Assembly (NCBI RefSeq): GCF_002850745.1 | Contig: NZ_KZ559479.1 | Coordinates: 142,414 to 206,413, forward strand | DNA from: Nonomuraea indica | GTDB lineage: Bacteria > Actinomycetota > Actinomycetes > Streptosporangiales > Streptosporangiaceae | Reading direction: 5' to 3' | DNA length: 64,000 nt | Shown: piece by piece, positions 16,109 through 24,215 of the stretch | Layout of the letters: each line of letters opens with the position of its first letter | Position numbering within the stretch: position 1 is the first letter of the stretch | Notes under the pieces: generated by a model | Databases searched by the model: none | Seen by the model: only the letters and a program-made list of their open reading frames with translations | What the model was told of the DNA's origin: nothing | Position numbers and translations under genes: made by a program

Positions 16109-17902
16109 GTGCCGTTCATCGTCGATCTGACCAGCGGGACCGTGGAACGCGAGTTCCGCTCAGCCGAGAAGGGGCACTATGGCGGGTCGATCCTCGGCCT
16201 GCGCCTGATGGCCGAGCGCACCCCCGCCGGGCTGGACCCGTACGACGCGCGCGCGCTGCTCTACATCGCGGCCGGGGCGCTCGGCGGCACCGCCGCGCCC
16301 GGCCTGGCCAAGGCCGTGTTCCTGGCCAAGTCGCCGCTCACCGGCGTGGCCGGGGAGGCGCACGCCCTCGGGCCGTTCGCGGCGGGGATGCGCGGGGCGG
16401 GCGCCAGGGCGCTGGCCGTCGTCGGCCGGGCCGAACGGCTGTCGTACCTGCTCGTCCAGGACGGCCACGTCACCGTCCACGACGCCGAGGACCTGCGCGG
16501 CTACGGCGTCGCCGCGGCGACCGACGCGCTGCGCGCCCGTCACGGCGCGCACGCGCACGTCGCGGCGATCGGGCCGGCGGGGGAGCGGCTCGTCAGGTAC
16601 GCGAGCGTGGTCACCGACCTGGCCTTCCCCGCCGCGCGCTACGGCATCGGCGCGGTCTTCGGCGCCAAGAACCTCAAGGCGGTCGTGTGCGTCGGCGACG
16701 CCCCGGCCCCGGTCGCCGACCCGGCCGCCGTCGAGGCGCTGGCCGCCCACTACCGCGGCTCGCTCGCCACCAACCCGCTCGCCGCGCTCCAGCACGGCGA
16801 GCCCGGGTTCGCCGGCTGGACCGGCGAGCCGCCCGCCCCCGGCTACGCCTCCGTGCGCAACTTCTCCGTCCCGGGCGAGCACGGCCTGCGGGTCCCCGCC
16901 GTCGCCGGCTACGACGGCCGCGCGGTCGCCACCACCGGCGGCTGTCCCGGCTGCCCGAACGACTGCCTCAAGGTGTACGCCTCGCGGGACGCCGACGAAC
17001 GCCGGACCGGCGGGCTCGGACAGGAGGCGTTCCTGTCACTCGGCTGGAACCTGGGCATCGACGACCTCGACGCCGTCCTGACCGCCAACGCCCTCTGCAA
17101 CGACCTCGGCCTGGACCCCGTCTCCCTCGGGGGCACGCTGGCCTTCGCCATGGAGTGCGCCGAGCGGGGGCTGCTGCCGGGCGGGCCGGCCTTCGGCGAC
17201 GCCGGCTCGCTGCCGCGCCTCATCAGGTCCGTCGCCCGGCGCGGCGGCACGCTGGGCGACCTGCTCGCCGAGGGCTCCGCGCGGGCCGCCCGGTGGCTCG
17301 GGCCCGCGACGGTGCCGTACGCGATGACGGTCAAGGGCGCCGAACTGCCCTGCTTCGACCCGCGCGTCCAGCCGGGCGTCGGCCTCGGCTACGCCCTCGC
17401 CCCCGGCGGTCCCCGGTACGACGCGCTCGAGCACGACCTGGACTTCGACCCCGAGGTCGGGCTGACGTACAGCTTCCCGGAGGCGAGACGCGTCGGCGCC
17501 GAGCCCGCGCCGGCGGGCGAGCTGGACAAGGAACGCGGGGTCCGCAGCGCCCGCCTGCTGCGGCTGTGGAGCGGCCTCGACGCGCTCAACCTCTGCGTGT
17601 TCGCCTCCTCGCCGACCCGGCCGCTCACGATCGACCGCCTCACCGCGCTGGTGACCGCCGTCCTGGGCGCTGAGTTCACCCTGGACGACCTGCTGGAGGC
17701 GGGGCAGCGGCGGCTCGACGGGCTGCGCGCGTACGCCGAGCGGGAGGGCGGCGTGCGCGACACGCTGCCGGACCGCCTCCACGACGAGCCCGTCACGGCG
17801 GGGCCGCACGCGGGCGCCGTCCTCGACCGCGCGGGCTTCGCCGAGGCCCGCGCCGCCTTCTACGCCGAGCTCGGCTGGACCGGCCCCGGCGCCCTCGCCT
17901 GA
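16109..17902 (+). CDS. aldehyde ferredoxin oxidoreductase family, tungsten/molybdopterin enzyme
   Basis: A 597-residue protein of the AOR family, which oxidises aldehydes to acids with a bis-pterin tungsten (or molybdenum) cofactor and passes electrons to ferredoxin. The 4Fe-4S ligands are visible: C279, C282 and C286 in GGCPGCPNDC, and C496 in LNLCVFA. The spacing (CX2CX3C then about 209 residues to the last Cys) is the same as in the archaeal prototype. I chose the GTG at 16109 (GGAGA about nine bases upstream); the frame extends further 5' with non-protein-like sequence. No cofactor or ferredoxin gene is adjacent. AORs are best known from anaerobes, so a copy in a presumably aerobic actinomycete is notable though not unique. 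Confidence 0.9.
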   Translation: MPFIVDLTSGTVEREFRSAEKGHYGGSILGLRLMAERTPAGLDPYDARALLYIAAGALGGTAAPGLAKAVFLAKSPLTGVAGEAHALGPFAAGMRGAGARALAVVGRAERLSYLLVQDGHVTVHDAEDLRGYGVAAATDALRARHGAHAHVAAIGPAGERLVRYASVVTDLAFPAARYGIGAVFGAKNLKAVVCVGDAPAPVADPAAVEALAAHYRGSLATNPLAALQHGEPGFAGWTGEPPAPGYASVRNFSVPGEHGLRVPAVAGYDGRAVATTGGCPGCPNDCLKVYASRDADERRTGGLGQEAFLSLGWNLGIDDLDAVLTANALCNDLGLDPVSLGGTLAFAMECAERGLLPGGPAFGDAGSLPRLIRSVARRGGTLGDLLAEGSARAARWLGPATVPYAMTVKGAELPCFDPRVQPGVGLGYALAPGGPRYDALEHDLDFDPEVGLTYSFPEARRVGAEPAPAGELDKERGVRSARLLRLWSGLDALNLCVFASSPTRPLTIDRLTALVTAVLGAEFTLDDLLEAGQRRLDGLRAYAEREGGVRDTLPDRLHDEPVTAGPHAGAVLDRAGFAEARAAFYAELGWTGPGALA

Positions 17903-17914
17903 CCGGCGGCGGCC

Positions 17915-17949
17915 GGGTCGTACGGCGTCGGCGTGACGCCGCACGACCC
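17915..17949 (+). terminator. hairpin terminator after the AOR gene
   Basis: Fifteen-bp arms (17915-17929 and 17935-17949) pair with one mismatch across a 5-base loop, 12 bp after the stop codon. There is no T-tract. Confidence 0.65.
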
Positions 17950-17994
17950 GAGGCGCGCCCGCGCATGACCTGGGGCGAAACCCGCCGACCGGCT

Positions 17995-18024
17995 TTGACA
18001 CCCTTCGCCGGACGGCTCTACGTT
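17995..18024 (+). promoter_or_regulatory. sigma-70-type promoter for the lactonase gene
   Basis: A consensus -35 TTGACA (17995-18000), an 18-bp spacer and a -10 TACGTT (18019-18024). This is one of the clearest vegetative promoters in the window. Confidence 0.7.
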
Positions 18025-18032
18025 GTGCACGC

Positions 18033-18044
18033 TCAATCGTTTGA
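18033..18044. promoter_or_regulatory. LacI-type operator at the lactonase transcription start
   Basis: TCAATCGTTTGA is a palindrome with the central CG typical of LacI-family sites and five of six positions symmetric. It covers the expected transcription start, nine bases after the -10, so binding by the LacI regulator at 19414 would block initiation. Confidence 0.55.
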
Positions 18045-18061
18045 TCACGCGAGGAGGCGGG

Positions 18062-18910
18062 ATGTCCGTCATCGACGCCCACCAGCACTTCTGGAACCTG
18101 GAGACGGGCTCCTACCCCTGGCTGACGCCCGAGCACGGCCCCATCCACCGCACGTTCGAGCCCGATGAGCTGATCCCGCAGCTCGCGGCGGCGGGAGTCG
18201 ACCGCACGGTCCTGGTGCAGTCGATGGACTCCTACGCCGACACCGACGCGATGCTGGCGCAGGCGGACACGTACGACTTCGTCGGCGCGGTGGTCGGCTG
18301 GGTGCCGCTGCACCGCCCCGGCGAGGCGGCCGAGGCGCTCGCCCGCTACCGCGCGCATCCCAGGTTCGCCGGGGTGCGGCATCTCATCCACGACGAGCCC
18401 GACCCCGACTGGCTGCTCCAGGACGCCGTGATCGAGGGGCTCGGCCTGCTCGCCGAGGCCGGCCTGCCCTTCGACGTGGTCGCCGTGCTGCCCCGGCACC
18501 TGGAGCACATCCCGGTGCTGGCCGAGCGGGTGCCCGGCCTGCGCATGGTGATCGACCACCTGGCCAAGCCGCCGATCAGGGAGAAGGGCTGGGAGCCGTG
18601 GGCGTCGCTGATCGCCAGGGCCGCCGAGTACCCGCAGGTGCACGCGAAGGTGTCGGGCCTGAACACGGCGGCCGACCCGCTCACGTGGAGCGCCGCCGAC
18701 CTGCGGCCGTACGTGGAACACGCGCTGGAGCACTTCGGCGCCGACCGGCTGATGTTCGGCAGCGACTGGCCGGTCGCCCTGCTCGCCGGCGACTACGCCC
18801 AGGTGTGGCGGGAGACCGGCGCGCTGCTGTCGGGGCTGTCCCGCGCCGAGCGCGCCGCCGTGCTCGGCGGCACCGCCACCCGCTTCTACGGCCTGCCCGA
18901 GACCACGTGA
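18062..18910 (+). CDS. amidohydrolase-2 family lactonase (L-fuconolactonase/rhamnonolactonase-like)
   Basis: A 282-residue TIM-barrel metal hydrolase beginning with the metal-binding IDAHQHFWN. Further family marks are the RHLIHDEPDPDWL loop, MVIDHLAKPPI and the terminal FGSDWPV with the catalytic Asp. Relatives open the lactone made by oxidation of L-fucose, L-rhamnose or similar sugars. AGGAGG lies just before the ATG. It is followed by a ruined sugar dehydrogenase gene and a LacI regulator, which together look like the remains of a sugar-lactone pathway; the sugar is not determinable. Confidence 0.87.
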   Translation: MSVIDAHQHFWNLETGSYPWLTPEHGPIHRTFEPDELIPQLAAAGVDRTVLVQSMDSYADTDAMLAQADTYDFVGAVVGWVPLHRPGEAAEALARYRAHPRFAGVRHLIHDEPDPDWLLQDAVIEGLGLLAEAGLPFDVVAVLPRHLEHIPVLAERVPGLRMVIDHLAKPPIREKGWEPWASLIARAAEYPQVHAKVSGLNTAADPLTWSAADLRPYVEHALEHFGADRLMFGSDWPVALLAGDYAQVWRETGALLSGLSRAERAAVLGGTATRFYGLPETT

Positions 18911-18944
18911 CCCACGCCCGCACACCCGACCCGAAGGAGGCATC

Positions 18945-19417
18945 GTGATCGGCCTCCTCGCACCGATCGCCGCCGCGGCCGACCTGTCCATCCCGGCCGG
19001 GCACCGGCTGCCCGTCGCCGTCGTCGGAGCGGGGCCGTCGTGGACGTGGCCCACCTGCCCGCCTACCGCGCGGCCGGACTGGAGGTGACCGGCCCGTACG
19101 TCCTCGACCCGGCCCGCGCCGCCGAGGTGGCCGCCCGCCACGGCGTGCCGAGGACGTACGGGTCGCCGGCCGAGCTGCCGGCCGACGACCGGGTCGCCGC
19201 GGTAGACATCGCGGTGTCGCCGCGGGCGCAGCCGGACATCGCCCGGCAGGCGCTGGACGGCACCCACGAGAACCGCAGCGGCGACCAGGAGGCGGCGGTC
19301 GCGGAGGGCGGCGAGCCGGAGACGTCCGGCCGCGACGACCTGGGGACGCTGCGCCTGCTGGAAGCCCTGTACGCGTCGATGGACAGCGGCGAGAGCCGCC
19401 GCCTGGGACCGGCATGA
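18945..19417 (+). pseudogene. broken Gfo/Idh/MocA-family dehydrogenase
   Basis: The GTG at 18945 has an AAGGAGG site. The first frame reads to HRLPVAVVGAG, the start of a Rossmann nucleotide-binding fold, then shifts: around 19029-19033 one G appears missing from a G run, and the protein continues in the next frame as VVDVAHLPAYRAAGLEVTG through AAVDIAVSPRAQPDIARQAL. Immediately afterwards the sequence jumps to a C-terminal Gfo/Idh/MocA ending (LRLLEALYASMDSGE). About 200 internal residues, including the catalytic region, are gone. So there is both a frameshift and a large in-frame deletion. The last codon overlaps the LacI start (ATGA), showing that the original operon spacing survived. Confidence 0.78.
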
Positions 19418-20421
19418 AGCGCTCCCGGGTCACCCTCGCCGACGTCGCCGCGCTGGCGCGCGTCGACCGGGCCGTCGTCTCGCGCGTCGTCAACAAGGAC
19501 GCCACGCTCAACATCCGCCCCGAGACCCGCGAGCGGGTGCTGGCCGCGGTCGAGCAGCTCGGCTACCGGCCCAACGTCGCGGCGCGCAGCCTGCGCACGG
19601 CGCGCGCCCACATGTTCGGGATCTTCGTCCCCGACTTCGCCAACCCCGTGTACGCCGAGATCATCAAGGGCGCGGAGGCGGAGGCGGCGGCACAGGGCTA
19701 CGTGCTGGTCACCGGCAGCGCCACGGGCGCGGGGCTGGGCGGGTACATGGACCGGCTGGGGCAGGGCCGCGTCGACGGGCTGCTGCTGGCCGGCGCGGGC
19801 GGCGAGTCGGGCCTGGTCGAGCAGCTCGACCGGGCGGGCATCCCGTGGATCATGCTGAACCACCGCAGCAGGAGCGTGCGGCGCTCCGTCGTCCTCGACG
19901 ACGAGCGCGCCGCCGCGCTCGCGGTGGAGCACCTGGCCCGGCTCGGGCACCGGCGCATCGGCCACCTCGCGGGCCCCGCCGGCGCCGACACGGCGACCCG
20001 CAGGTCGGCGGGCTACTCGGCGGCCATGCGCGACGCCGGCCTGCCCGAGGGGCCGATCGTGGCCGCCGACTACACCCCGGCGGGCGGTGCGGCGGCGATG
20101 GCCACCATGCTCGCGGCGGCCGAGCCGCCCACGGCGGTGTTCGTGGCGAACGTCGCCTCGGCGATCGGCGCGATGGAGGCCGTGCGCAAGGCGGGACTGG
20201 AGATCCCCCGCGAGATCTCGATCGTCGCCGTGCACGACCTGGACCTCGCGAGCTACCTGTTCCCGGCGCTCACCACGGTCCGCATGCCGCTGGCCGAGCT
20301 CGGCCGCCGCGGTGTCACGCTGCTGGGCCGGCTGCAGCCGGACGAAGCCGTCGCGGAGGTGCTGGACGGCCCGATCGACCTCATCCAGCGCCGCTCCACC
20401 GCACCCCCGCCCACCCCGTGA
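19414..20421 (+). CDS. LacI-family transcriptional regulator
   Basis: A 335-residue regulator. The DNA-binding headpiece is VTLADVAALARVDRAVVSRVVN with the hinge helix region PNVAARSLRT; the periplasmic-binding-protein-like sensor follows (VDGLLLAGAGG, LGHRRIGHLAGP, ISIVAVHDLDLA). The ATG overlaps the stop of the broken dehydrogenase. It most likely controls the lactonase promoter, where a central-CG palindrome lies over the transcription start. The inducer is presumably a sugar or sugar acid. Confidence 0.92.
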   Translation: MKRSRVTLADVAALARVDRAVVSRVVNKDATLNIRPETRERVLAAVEQLGYRPNVAARSLRTARAHMFGIFVPDFANPVYAEIIKGAEAEAAAQGYVLVTGSATGAGLGGYMDRLGQGRVDGLLLAGAGGESGLVEQLDRAGIPWIMLNHRSRSVRRSVVLDDERAAALAVEHLARLGHRRIGHLAGPAGADTATRRSAGYSAAMRDAGLPEGPIVAADYTPAGGAAAMATMLAAAEPPTAVFVANVASAIGAMEAVRKAGLEIPREISIVAVHDLDLASYLFPALTTVRMPLAELGRRGVTLLGRLQPDEAVAEVLDGPIDLIQRRSTAPPPTP

Positions 20422-20438
20422 CAGGACAGTACCGATGG

Positions 20439-20476
20439 GCGTGCGCGAGCGCTCGGCATCGATCGCTCGCGCACGC
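20439..20476. terminator. bidirectional terminator between lacI-type gene and argG
   Basis: Perfect 13-bp arms GCGTGCGCGAGCG and CGCTCGCGCACGC flank a 12-base loop between two convergent genes. Confidence 0.7.
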
Positions 20477-20561
20477 TCCCCGCTCACGGCCGGGGAACGC
20501 GGGGCGGAGCGGGCCGCGCCGGCGCGGGGACTGAGCCGCACGCGCCGGTGATCACCGGTGG

Positions 20562-22010
20562 TCAGTCGGTGCCGAACTCCATCGCGGCGTGGTCGAGCAG
20601 CTCGTCGTCCGTGGGCGCCTCGCCGGTGGAGGCGATCGCCTCGGCGCCGCCCTCGGGCATCGCGCCGATCAGCTCGGTCGGGGCCGCCGGGGTGGCGCCG
20701 ATCAGCGTCTGGTGCGAGCTGCCGACCATCCCGAGGCCGGCGTACTGCTCCAGCTTGGCGCGCGTGTCGGCGATGTCGAGGTTGCGCATGGTGAGCTGGC
20801 CGATGCGGTCGACCGGGCCGAAGGCGGAGTCCTCGGTCCGCTCCATGGAGAGCTTGTCCGGGTGGTAGCTGAACGCCGGCCCGGTGGTGTCGAGGACGGA
20901 GTAGTCCTCGCCACGCCGCAGGCGCAGCGTCACCTCGCCGGTGACCGCGGTGCCGACCCAGCGCTGCAGCGACTCGCGCACCATCAGCGCCTGCGGGTCG
21001 AGCCAGCGGCCCTCGTACAGCAGCCGGCCCAGCTTGCGGCCCTCGGTGTGGTAGCTGGCGAGGGTGTCCTCGTTGTGGATCGCGTTGACCAGGCGCTCGT
21101 ACGCGGCGTGCAGCAGGGCCATGCCGGGCGCCTCGTAGATGCCGCGGCTCTTGGCCTCGATGATCCGGTTCTCGATCTGGTCGGACATGCCGATGCCGTG
21201 CCGGCCGCCGATGGCGTTGGCCTCCAGCACCAGGTCGACCGCCGAGGCGAACTCCTTGCCGTTGATGGTCACCGGACGGCCCTGCTCGAAGCCGATCGTG
21301 ACGTCCTCGGGGGCGATCTCGACGGACGGGTCCCAGAACCGGACGCCCATGATCGGCTCGACGATCTCGATGCCGGTGTCGAGGTGCTCGAGGGACTTGG
21401 CCTCGTGGGTCGCGCCCCAGATGTTGGCGTCGGTGGAGTAGGCCTTCTCGGTGCTGTCCCGGTAGGGCAGGTCGCGGGCGAGCAGCCACTCCGACATCTC
21501 GCGGCGGCCGCCGAGCTCGCTGACGAAGTCGGCGTCGAGCCACGGCTTGTAGATGCGCAGGGACGGGTTGGCCAGCAGGCCGTAGCGGTAGAACCGCTCG
21601 ATGTCGTTGCCCTTGAAGGTGGAGCCGTCACCCCAGATCTGCACGTCGTCCTCGAGCATGGCGCGCACCAGCAGGGTGCCCGTCACGGCGCGGCCGAGCG
21701 GGGTGGTGTTGAAGTAGGTGCGGCCACCGGAGCGGATGTGGAAGGCGCCGCAGGCCAGGGCCGCGAGGCCTTCCTCGACGAGGGCCGCCCGGCAGTCGAC
21801 CAGCCGGGCGACCTCGGCGCCGTACGCGGTGGCGCGGCCGGGCACCGAGGCGATGTCGGGCTCGTCGTACTGGCCGATGTCGGCGGTGTAGGTGCACGGC
21901 ACTGCACCTTTCTCGCGCATCCACGCGACCGCAACAGAGGTGTCGAGGCCGCCGGAGAAGGCGATGCCGACACGTTCGCCGACAGGCAGGGAGGTGAGTA
22001 CCTTGGACAC
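20562..22010 (-). CDS. argG: argininosuccinate synthase
   Basis: A 482-residue enzyme that joins citrulline and aspartate with ATP in arginine synthesis. The length and sequence fit the long (E. coli-like, type 2) argininosuccinate synthases. The ATP pyrophosphatase P-loop is AFSGGLDTSVAV near the N-terminus, followed by YTADIGQYDEPD and later blocks such as GRHGIGMSDQIENR. The GTG start at 22010 has no ribosome site but lies exactly seven bases after a TATACT -10, indicating a leaderless transcript. An ARG box covers the -35 area. No other arg gene is adjacent, so it is an isolated unit under ArgR control. Confidence 0.96.
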   Translation of the reverse strand: MSKVLTSLPVGERVGIAFSGGLDTSVAVAWMREKGAVPCTYTADIGQYDEPDIASVPGRATAYGAEVARLVDCRAALVEEGLAALACGAFHIRSGGRTYFNTTPLGRAVTGTLLVRAMLEDDVQIWGDGSTFKGNDIERFYRYGLLANPSLRIYKPWLDADFVSELGGRREMSEWLLARDLPYRDSTEKAYSTDANIWGATHEAKSLEHLDTGIEIVEPIMGVRFWDPSVEIAPEDVTIGFEQGRPVTINGKEFASAVDLVLEANAIGGRHGIGMSDQIENRIIEAKSRGIYEAPGMALLHAAYERLVNAIHNEDTLASYHTEGRKLGRLLYEGRWLDPQALMVRESLQRWVGTAVTGEVTLRLRRGEDYSVLDTTGPAFSYHPDKLSMERTEDSAFGPVDRIGQLTMRNLDIADTRAKLEQYAGLGMVGSSHQTLIGATPAAPTELIGAMPEGGAEAIASTGEAPTDDELLDHAAMEFGTD

Positions 22011-22017
22011 GAGTAGA

Positions 22018-22023
22018 AGTATA
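22018..22023 (-). promoter_or_regulatory. argG -10 element (TATACT), leaderless start
   Basis: On the minus strand TATACT is followed by seven bases and then the argG GTG. A TTGCAT at 22048-22043 is a possible -35 with a 19-bp spacer and is part of the ARG box. Confidence 0.6.
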
Positions 22024-22032
22024 TACACACCA

Positions 22033-22048
22033 ATGCATGCCCATGCAA
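22033..22048. promoter_or_regulatory. ARG box (ArgR operator) upstream of argG
   Basis: The minus strand reads TTGCATGGGCATGCAT, matching at 11 of the 12 half-site positions the TTGCAT-N4-ATGCAA operator known for mycobacterial ArgR. It begins nine bases upstream of the -10, so ArgR bound with arginine would exclude RNA polymerase. Confidence 0.6.
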
Positions 22049-22144
22049 CGTTGCCCCGGCTGCGGCGTGGGACGCGGGGGTGCCCCGCGGTGGTTTCCCG
22101 GCAGAGGAGCAGAGAGCGCCCGGTGAACGGGGGCGGCACTCCGG

Positions 22145-22265
22145 CCGCGCTCAGGGCCGCCCCGGCCGTCACGGGCGGGTGCCTGACCGCGCTCAGGGCC
22201 GCCCCCCGGCGTCACCACGCGCGGGGCGGTGGTCCGGCCGCGCTCAGGGCGGCCCCGGCGTCACC
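22145..22265. repeat. three dispersed copies of a GC-rich 28-bp unit
   Basis: The unit ccgcgctcagggccgccccg with a gtcac end begins at 22145, 22187 and 22238. The last copy runs into the DUF5713 stop codon. It fills the gap between the argG promoter and that gene and has no open frame or other recognised feature. Confidence 0.6.
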
Positions 22266-22602
22266 AGTCGCGGGTGGCGATCAGCGTCTCCGCGTCGGCC
22301 TCCGCGAACCCGTAGGCCGAGGCCACGAACCAGAATTCGTCGGCTATCGCCTCGCGGGCGACGGTCTCGATCTCGCTGCCCGCGGCCTCGAAGGCCGCCT
22401 CCAGGTCGTTGAACTCCTCCGTCGCGGCCCACGTGAGCGCGTAGAGCGCCGCCAGGTCCGACGGCCGGTCGGCCTCGATCCGCTCGCACAGCCGCACCAG
22501 GATCGCGCTGCCCCGGTCGACGACGTGATCGGGATAGTAGTCGTCGTCGTAGAGAGGCTGGAGGAACCTGTGGCCGGCCACCTGCCGGTGTGTGGGGGGC
22601 AC
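22261..22602 (-). CDS. DUF5713 family protein
   Basis: A 113-residue acidic, helical protein matching DUF5713: FLQPLYDDDYYPDHVVDRGS near the start, ATEEFNDLEAAFEAAGSEIE in the middle and the characteristic C-terminus AEADAETLIATRDW. I chose the GTG at 22602 with GGGAG about six bases upstream; the frame extends to 22710 but that part is encoded by a tandem repeat and is unlikely to be protein. The function of the family is unknown. Confidence 0.82.
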   Translation of the reverse strand: MPPTHRQVAGHRFLQPLYDDDYYPDHVVDRGSAILVRLCERIEADRPSDLAALYALTWAATEEFNDLEAAFEAAGSEIETVAREAIADEFWFVASAYGFAEADAETLIATRDW

Positions 22603-22650
22603 CGCGATCTCCCGTTCGTGTCTACGGTCCGGAAGTTCGATGGTGCCCCA

Positions 22651-22714
22651 CGGCACCGACAGTCCCGGGCACCGACAGTCCCCGGCACCGACAAGCCCCG
22701 GCACCGACAAGCCC
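22651..22714. repeat. four tandem copies of a 16-bp unit
   Basis: Exact period of 16 bp: two copies ending ..CACCGACAGTCCC (22651-22682) and two copies CGGCACCGACAAGCCC (22683-22714). It sits 49 bp upstream of the DUF5713 start codon, in what should be its promoter or 5' leader. Confidence 0.85.
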
Positions 22715-22835
22715 GCCGGTCAGCCTCCGGCGGCCGGCGGATATGACGCACCTCACCCTCGCCTGGGGCCTTCCGGATGTCACACCCCCCCGGCCGACGG
22801 CGTCTAGAGGGTAAAAGCCGAAACGAGGGGGCCCC

Positions 22836-24215
22836 ATGCGCGCGCTGGCGCCGAAACGCCGGTCGTTCCGGTCCGGTCATTGGTCGTTCATGTTCGCCGA
22901 GGTGGCGATCTGGTCTTTCGTCGTCCTGGTGGTGACCGGACTGTTCCTGATGGTCTTCTACGACCCCGACATGTCTCCGGTGCTGTACCAGGGTGTGTAC
23001 ACGCCCCTGCGCGGCATTCCCGTCAGCGAGGCGTTCGACTCGACGATGCGCCTGAGCCTGGAGGTGCGCGGCGGCCTGCTCGTCCGGCAGATGCACCACT
23101 GGGCGACGCTCGTGTTCGTGGCGGCGATCGCGCTGCAGCTGCTGCGCATGTTCGTCACCGGTGCGTTCCGCCGCCCGCGCACGGTGCAGTGGCTGATCTG
23201 GGTGACGCTGCTGCCGCTGGGCATGGCCGCCGGGGAGACCGGCAACATCCTGCCCGACGACATGCTCTCGGGCGGGAGCCTGTGGCTCATCCAGTCGGCT
23301 CTCCTGTCGATCCCCGTGGTGGGCACCTCCGCGGTGCAGCTGCTCTTCGGCCCGGAGTTCCCCGGCGAGAGCATCATCCCCGTCATGTACTGGGTGCACG
23401 CGCTCGTGATCCCGGCCGCGGTAGCCGTGCTCCTCGGCGCCCGCGAACGGCTGGTGCGGCGGCACGGCCATTCGCGGTTCGCCGCGTCGGCCCCGGGACG
23501 GCGGGGCGCGCGCCCCCTGATGGCGGGGGCGACGGTCGGGGTGCTCGTCATCCTCGGGATGGGCTTCCAGATCGCCCCGATCTGGTTGTACGGCCCCGCG
23601 GGCCCCGGCCAGATCTCCGCGGGATCGGTGCCCGACTGGTACATGGGCTTCCTCGACGGCGCGTTGCGGATCATGCCGGGATGGGAGCTCACCCTCGGGG
23701 ACCACACGCTCAGCCTCGCGGTCCTGCTGCCCGCCCTGATCATGCCCGGCGTCTTCTTCACCGCCCTGGCCGCCTACCCCATGGCGGAGCGGCTCGCCGT
23801 CGGACGCCTCACCCGGTACGACGCGCTCGGCCGGCCCAAGACCAGGAGCCGCATGGCCGGCGAGTGGACCGGCGCCACCGTACTCGACCGGCCGCGCGAG
23901 GCGCCGGTGAGAACGGGTGTCGCCGCCGCCGGGGTCGCCTTCTACGGACTGCTGTGGGCCGCGGCGGCCAACGACCAGCTGGCGCACGAGTTCCAGCTCT
24001 CGGTGGAAGCCGTGACGATCTTCTTCAGGTTCGCCGTGGTCATCGGCCCGGTCATCGCCTTCTGGGTGACCCACCGGCTCTGCCTGGGCCTGCAACTGCG
24101 TGAACGGGACGCCGGGGAACACGGACCCGAGAGCGGAGTGATCGTCCGGACCGCGCAGGGCGCGTTCCACGACCGGTCCGAGGACCACGATCGGCCGGCC
24201 GTCACCGCCGGATGA
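22836..24215 (+). CDS. stand-alone cytochrome b (QcrB-like) with one heme ligand pair missing
   Basis: A 459-residue membrane protein with the cytochrome b N-terminal four-helix core, an actinobacterial Qo-type motif PDWYMGF and about eight or nine helices. Cytochrome b holds two hemes with four histidines, two in helix B and two in helix D, each pair spaced by 14. Here H87 and H188 are present, but the positions 14 residues later are Q101 and A202. One complete pair is lost, so only the heme corresponding to bL should bind. GAGGGG precedes the ATG. No qcrC, qcrA or cytochrome oxidase gene is adjacent, so this is a diverged paralogue with an unknown partner, not the respiratory bc1 subunit. 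Its last 14 bases overlap the convergent response-regulator gene. Confidence 0.85.
   Translation: MRALAPKRRSFRSGHWSFMFAEVAIWSFVVLVVTGLFLMVFYDPDMSPVLYQGVYTPLRGIPVSEAFDSTMRLSLEVRGGLLVRQMHHWATLVFVAAIALQLLRMFVTGAFRRPRTVQWLIWVTLLPLGMAAGETGNILPDDMLSGGSLWLIQSALLSIPVVGTSAVQLLFGPEFPGESIIPVMYWVHALVIPAAVAVLLGARERLVRRHGHSRFAASAPGRRGARPLMAGATVGVLVILGMGFQIAPIWLYGPAGPGQISAGSVPDWYMGFLDGALRIMPGWELTLGDHTLSLAVLLPALIMPGVFFTALAAYPMAERLAVGRLTRYDALGRPKTRSRMAGEWTGATVLDRPREAPVRTGVAAAGVAFYGLLWAAAANDQLAHEFQLSVEAVTIFFRFAVVIGPVIAFWVTHRLCLGLQLRERDAGEHGPESGVIVRTAQGAFHDRSEDHDRPAVTAG

Noticed and set aside
22261..22710. Longer DUF5713 reading frame starting at 22710
   Set aside because: The extra 36 codons are mostly encoded by the 16-bp tandem repeat, lie before a good ribosome site and do not match the family.
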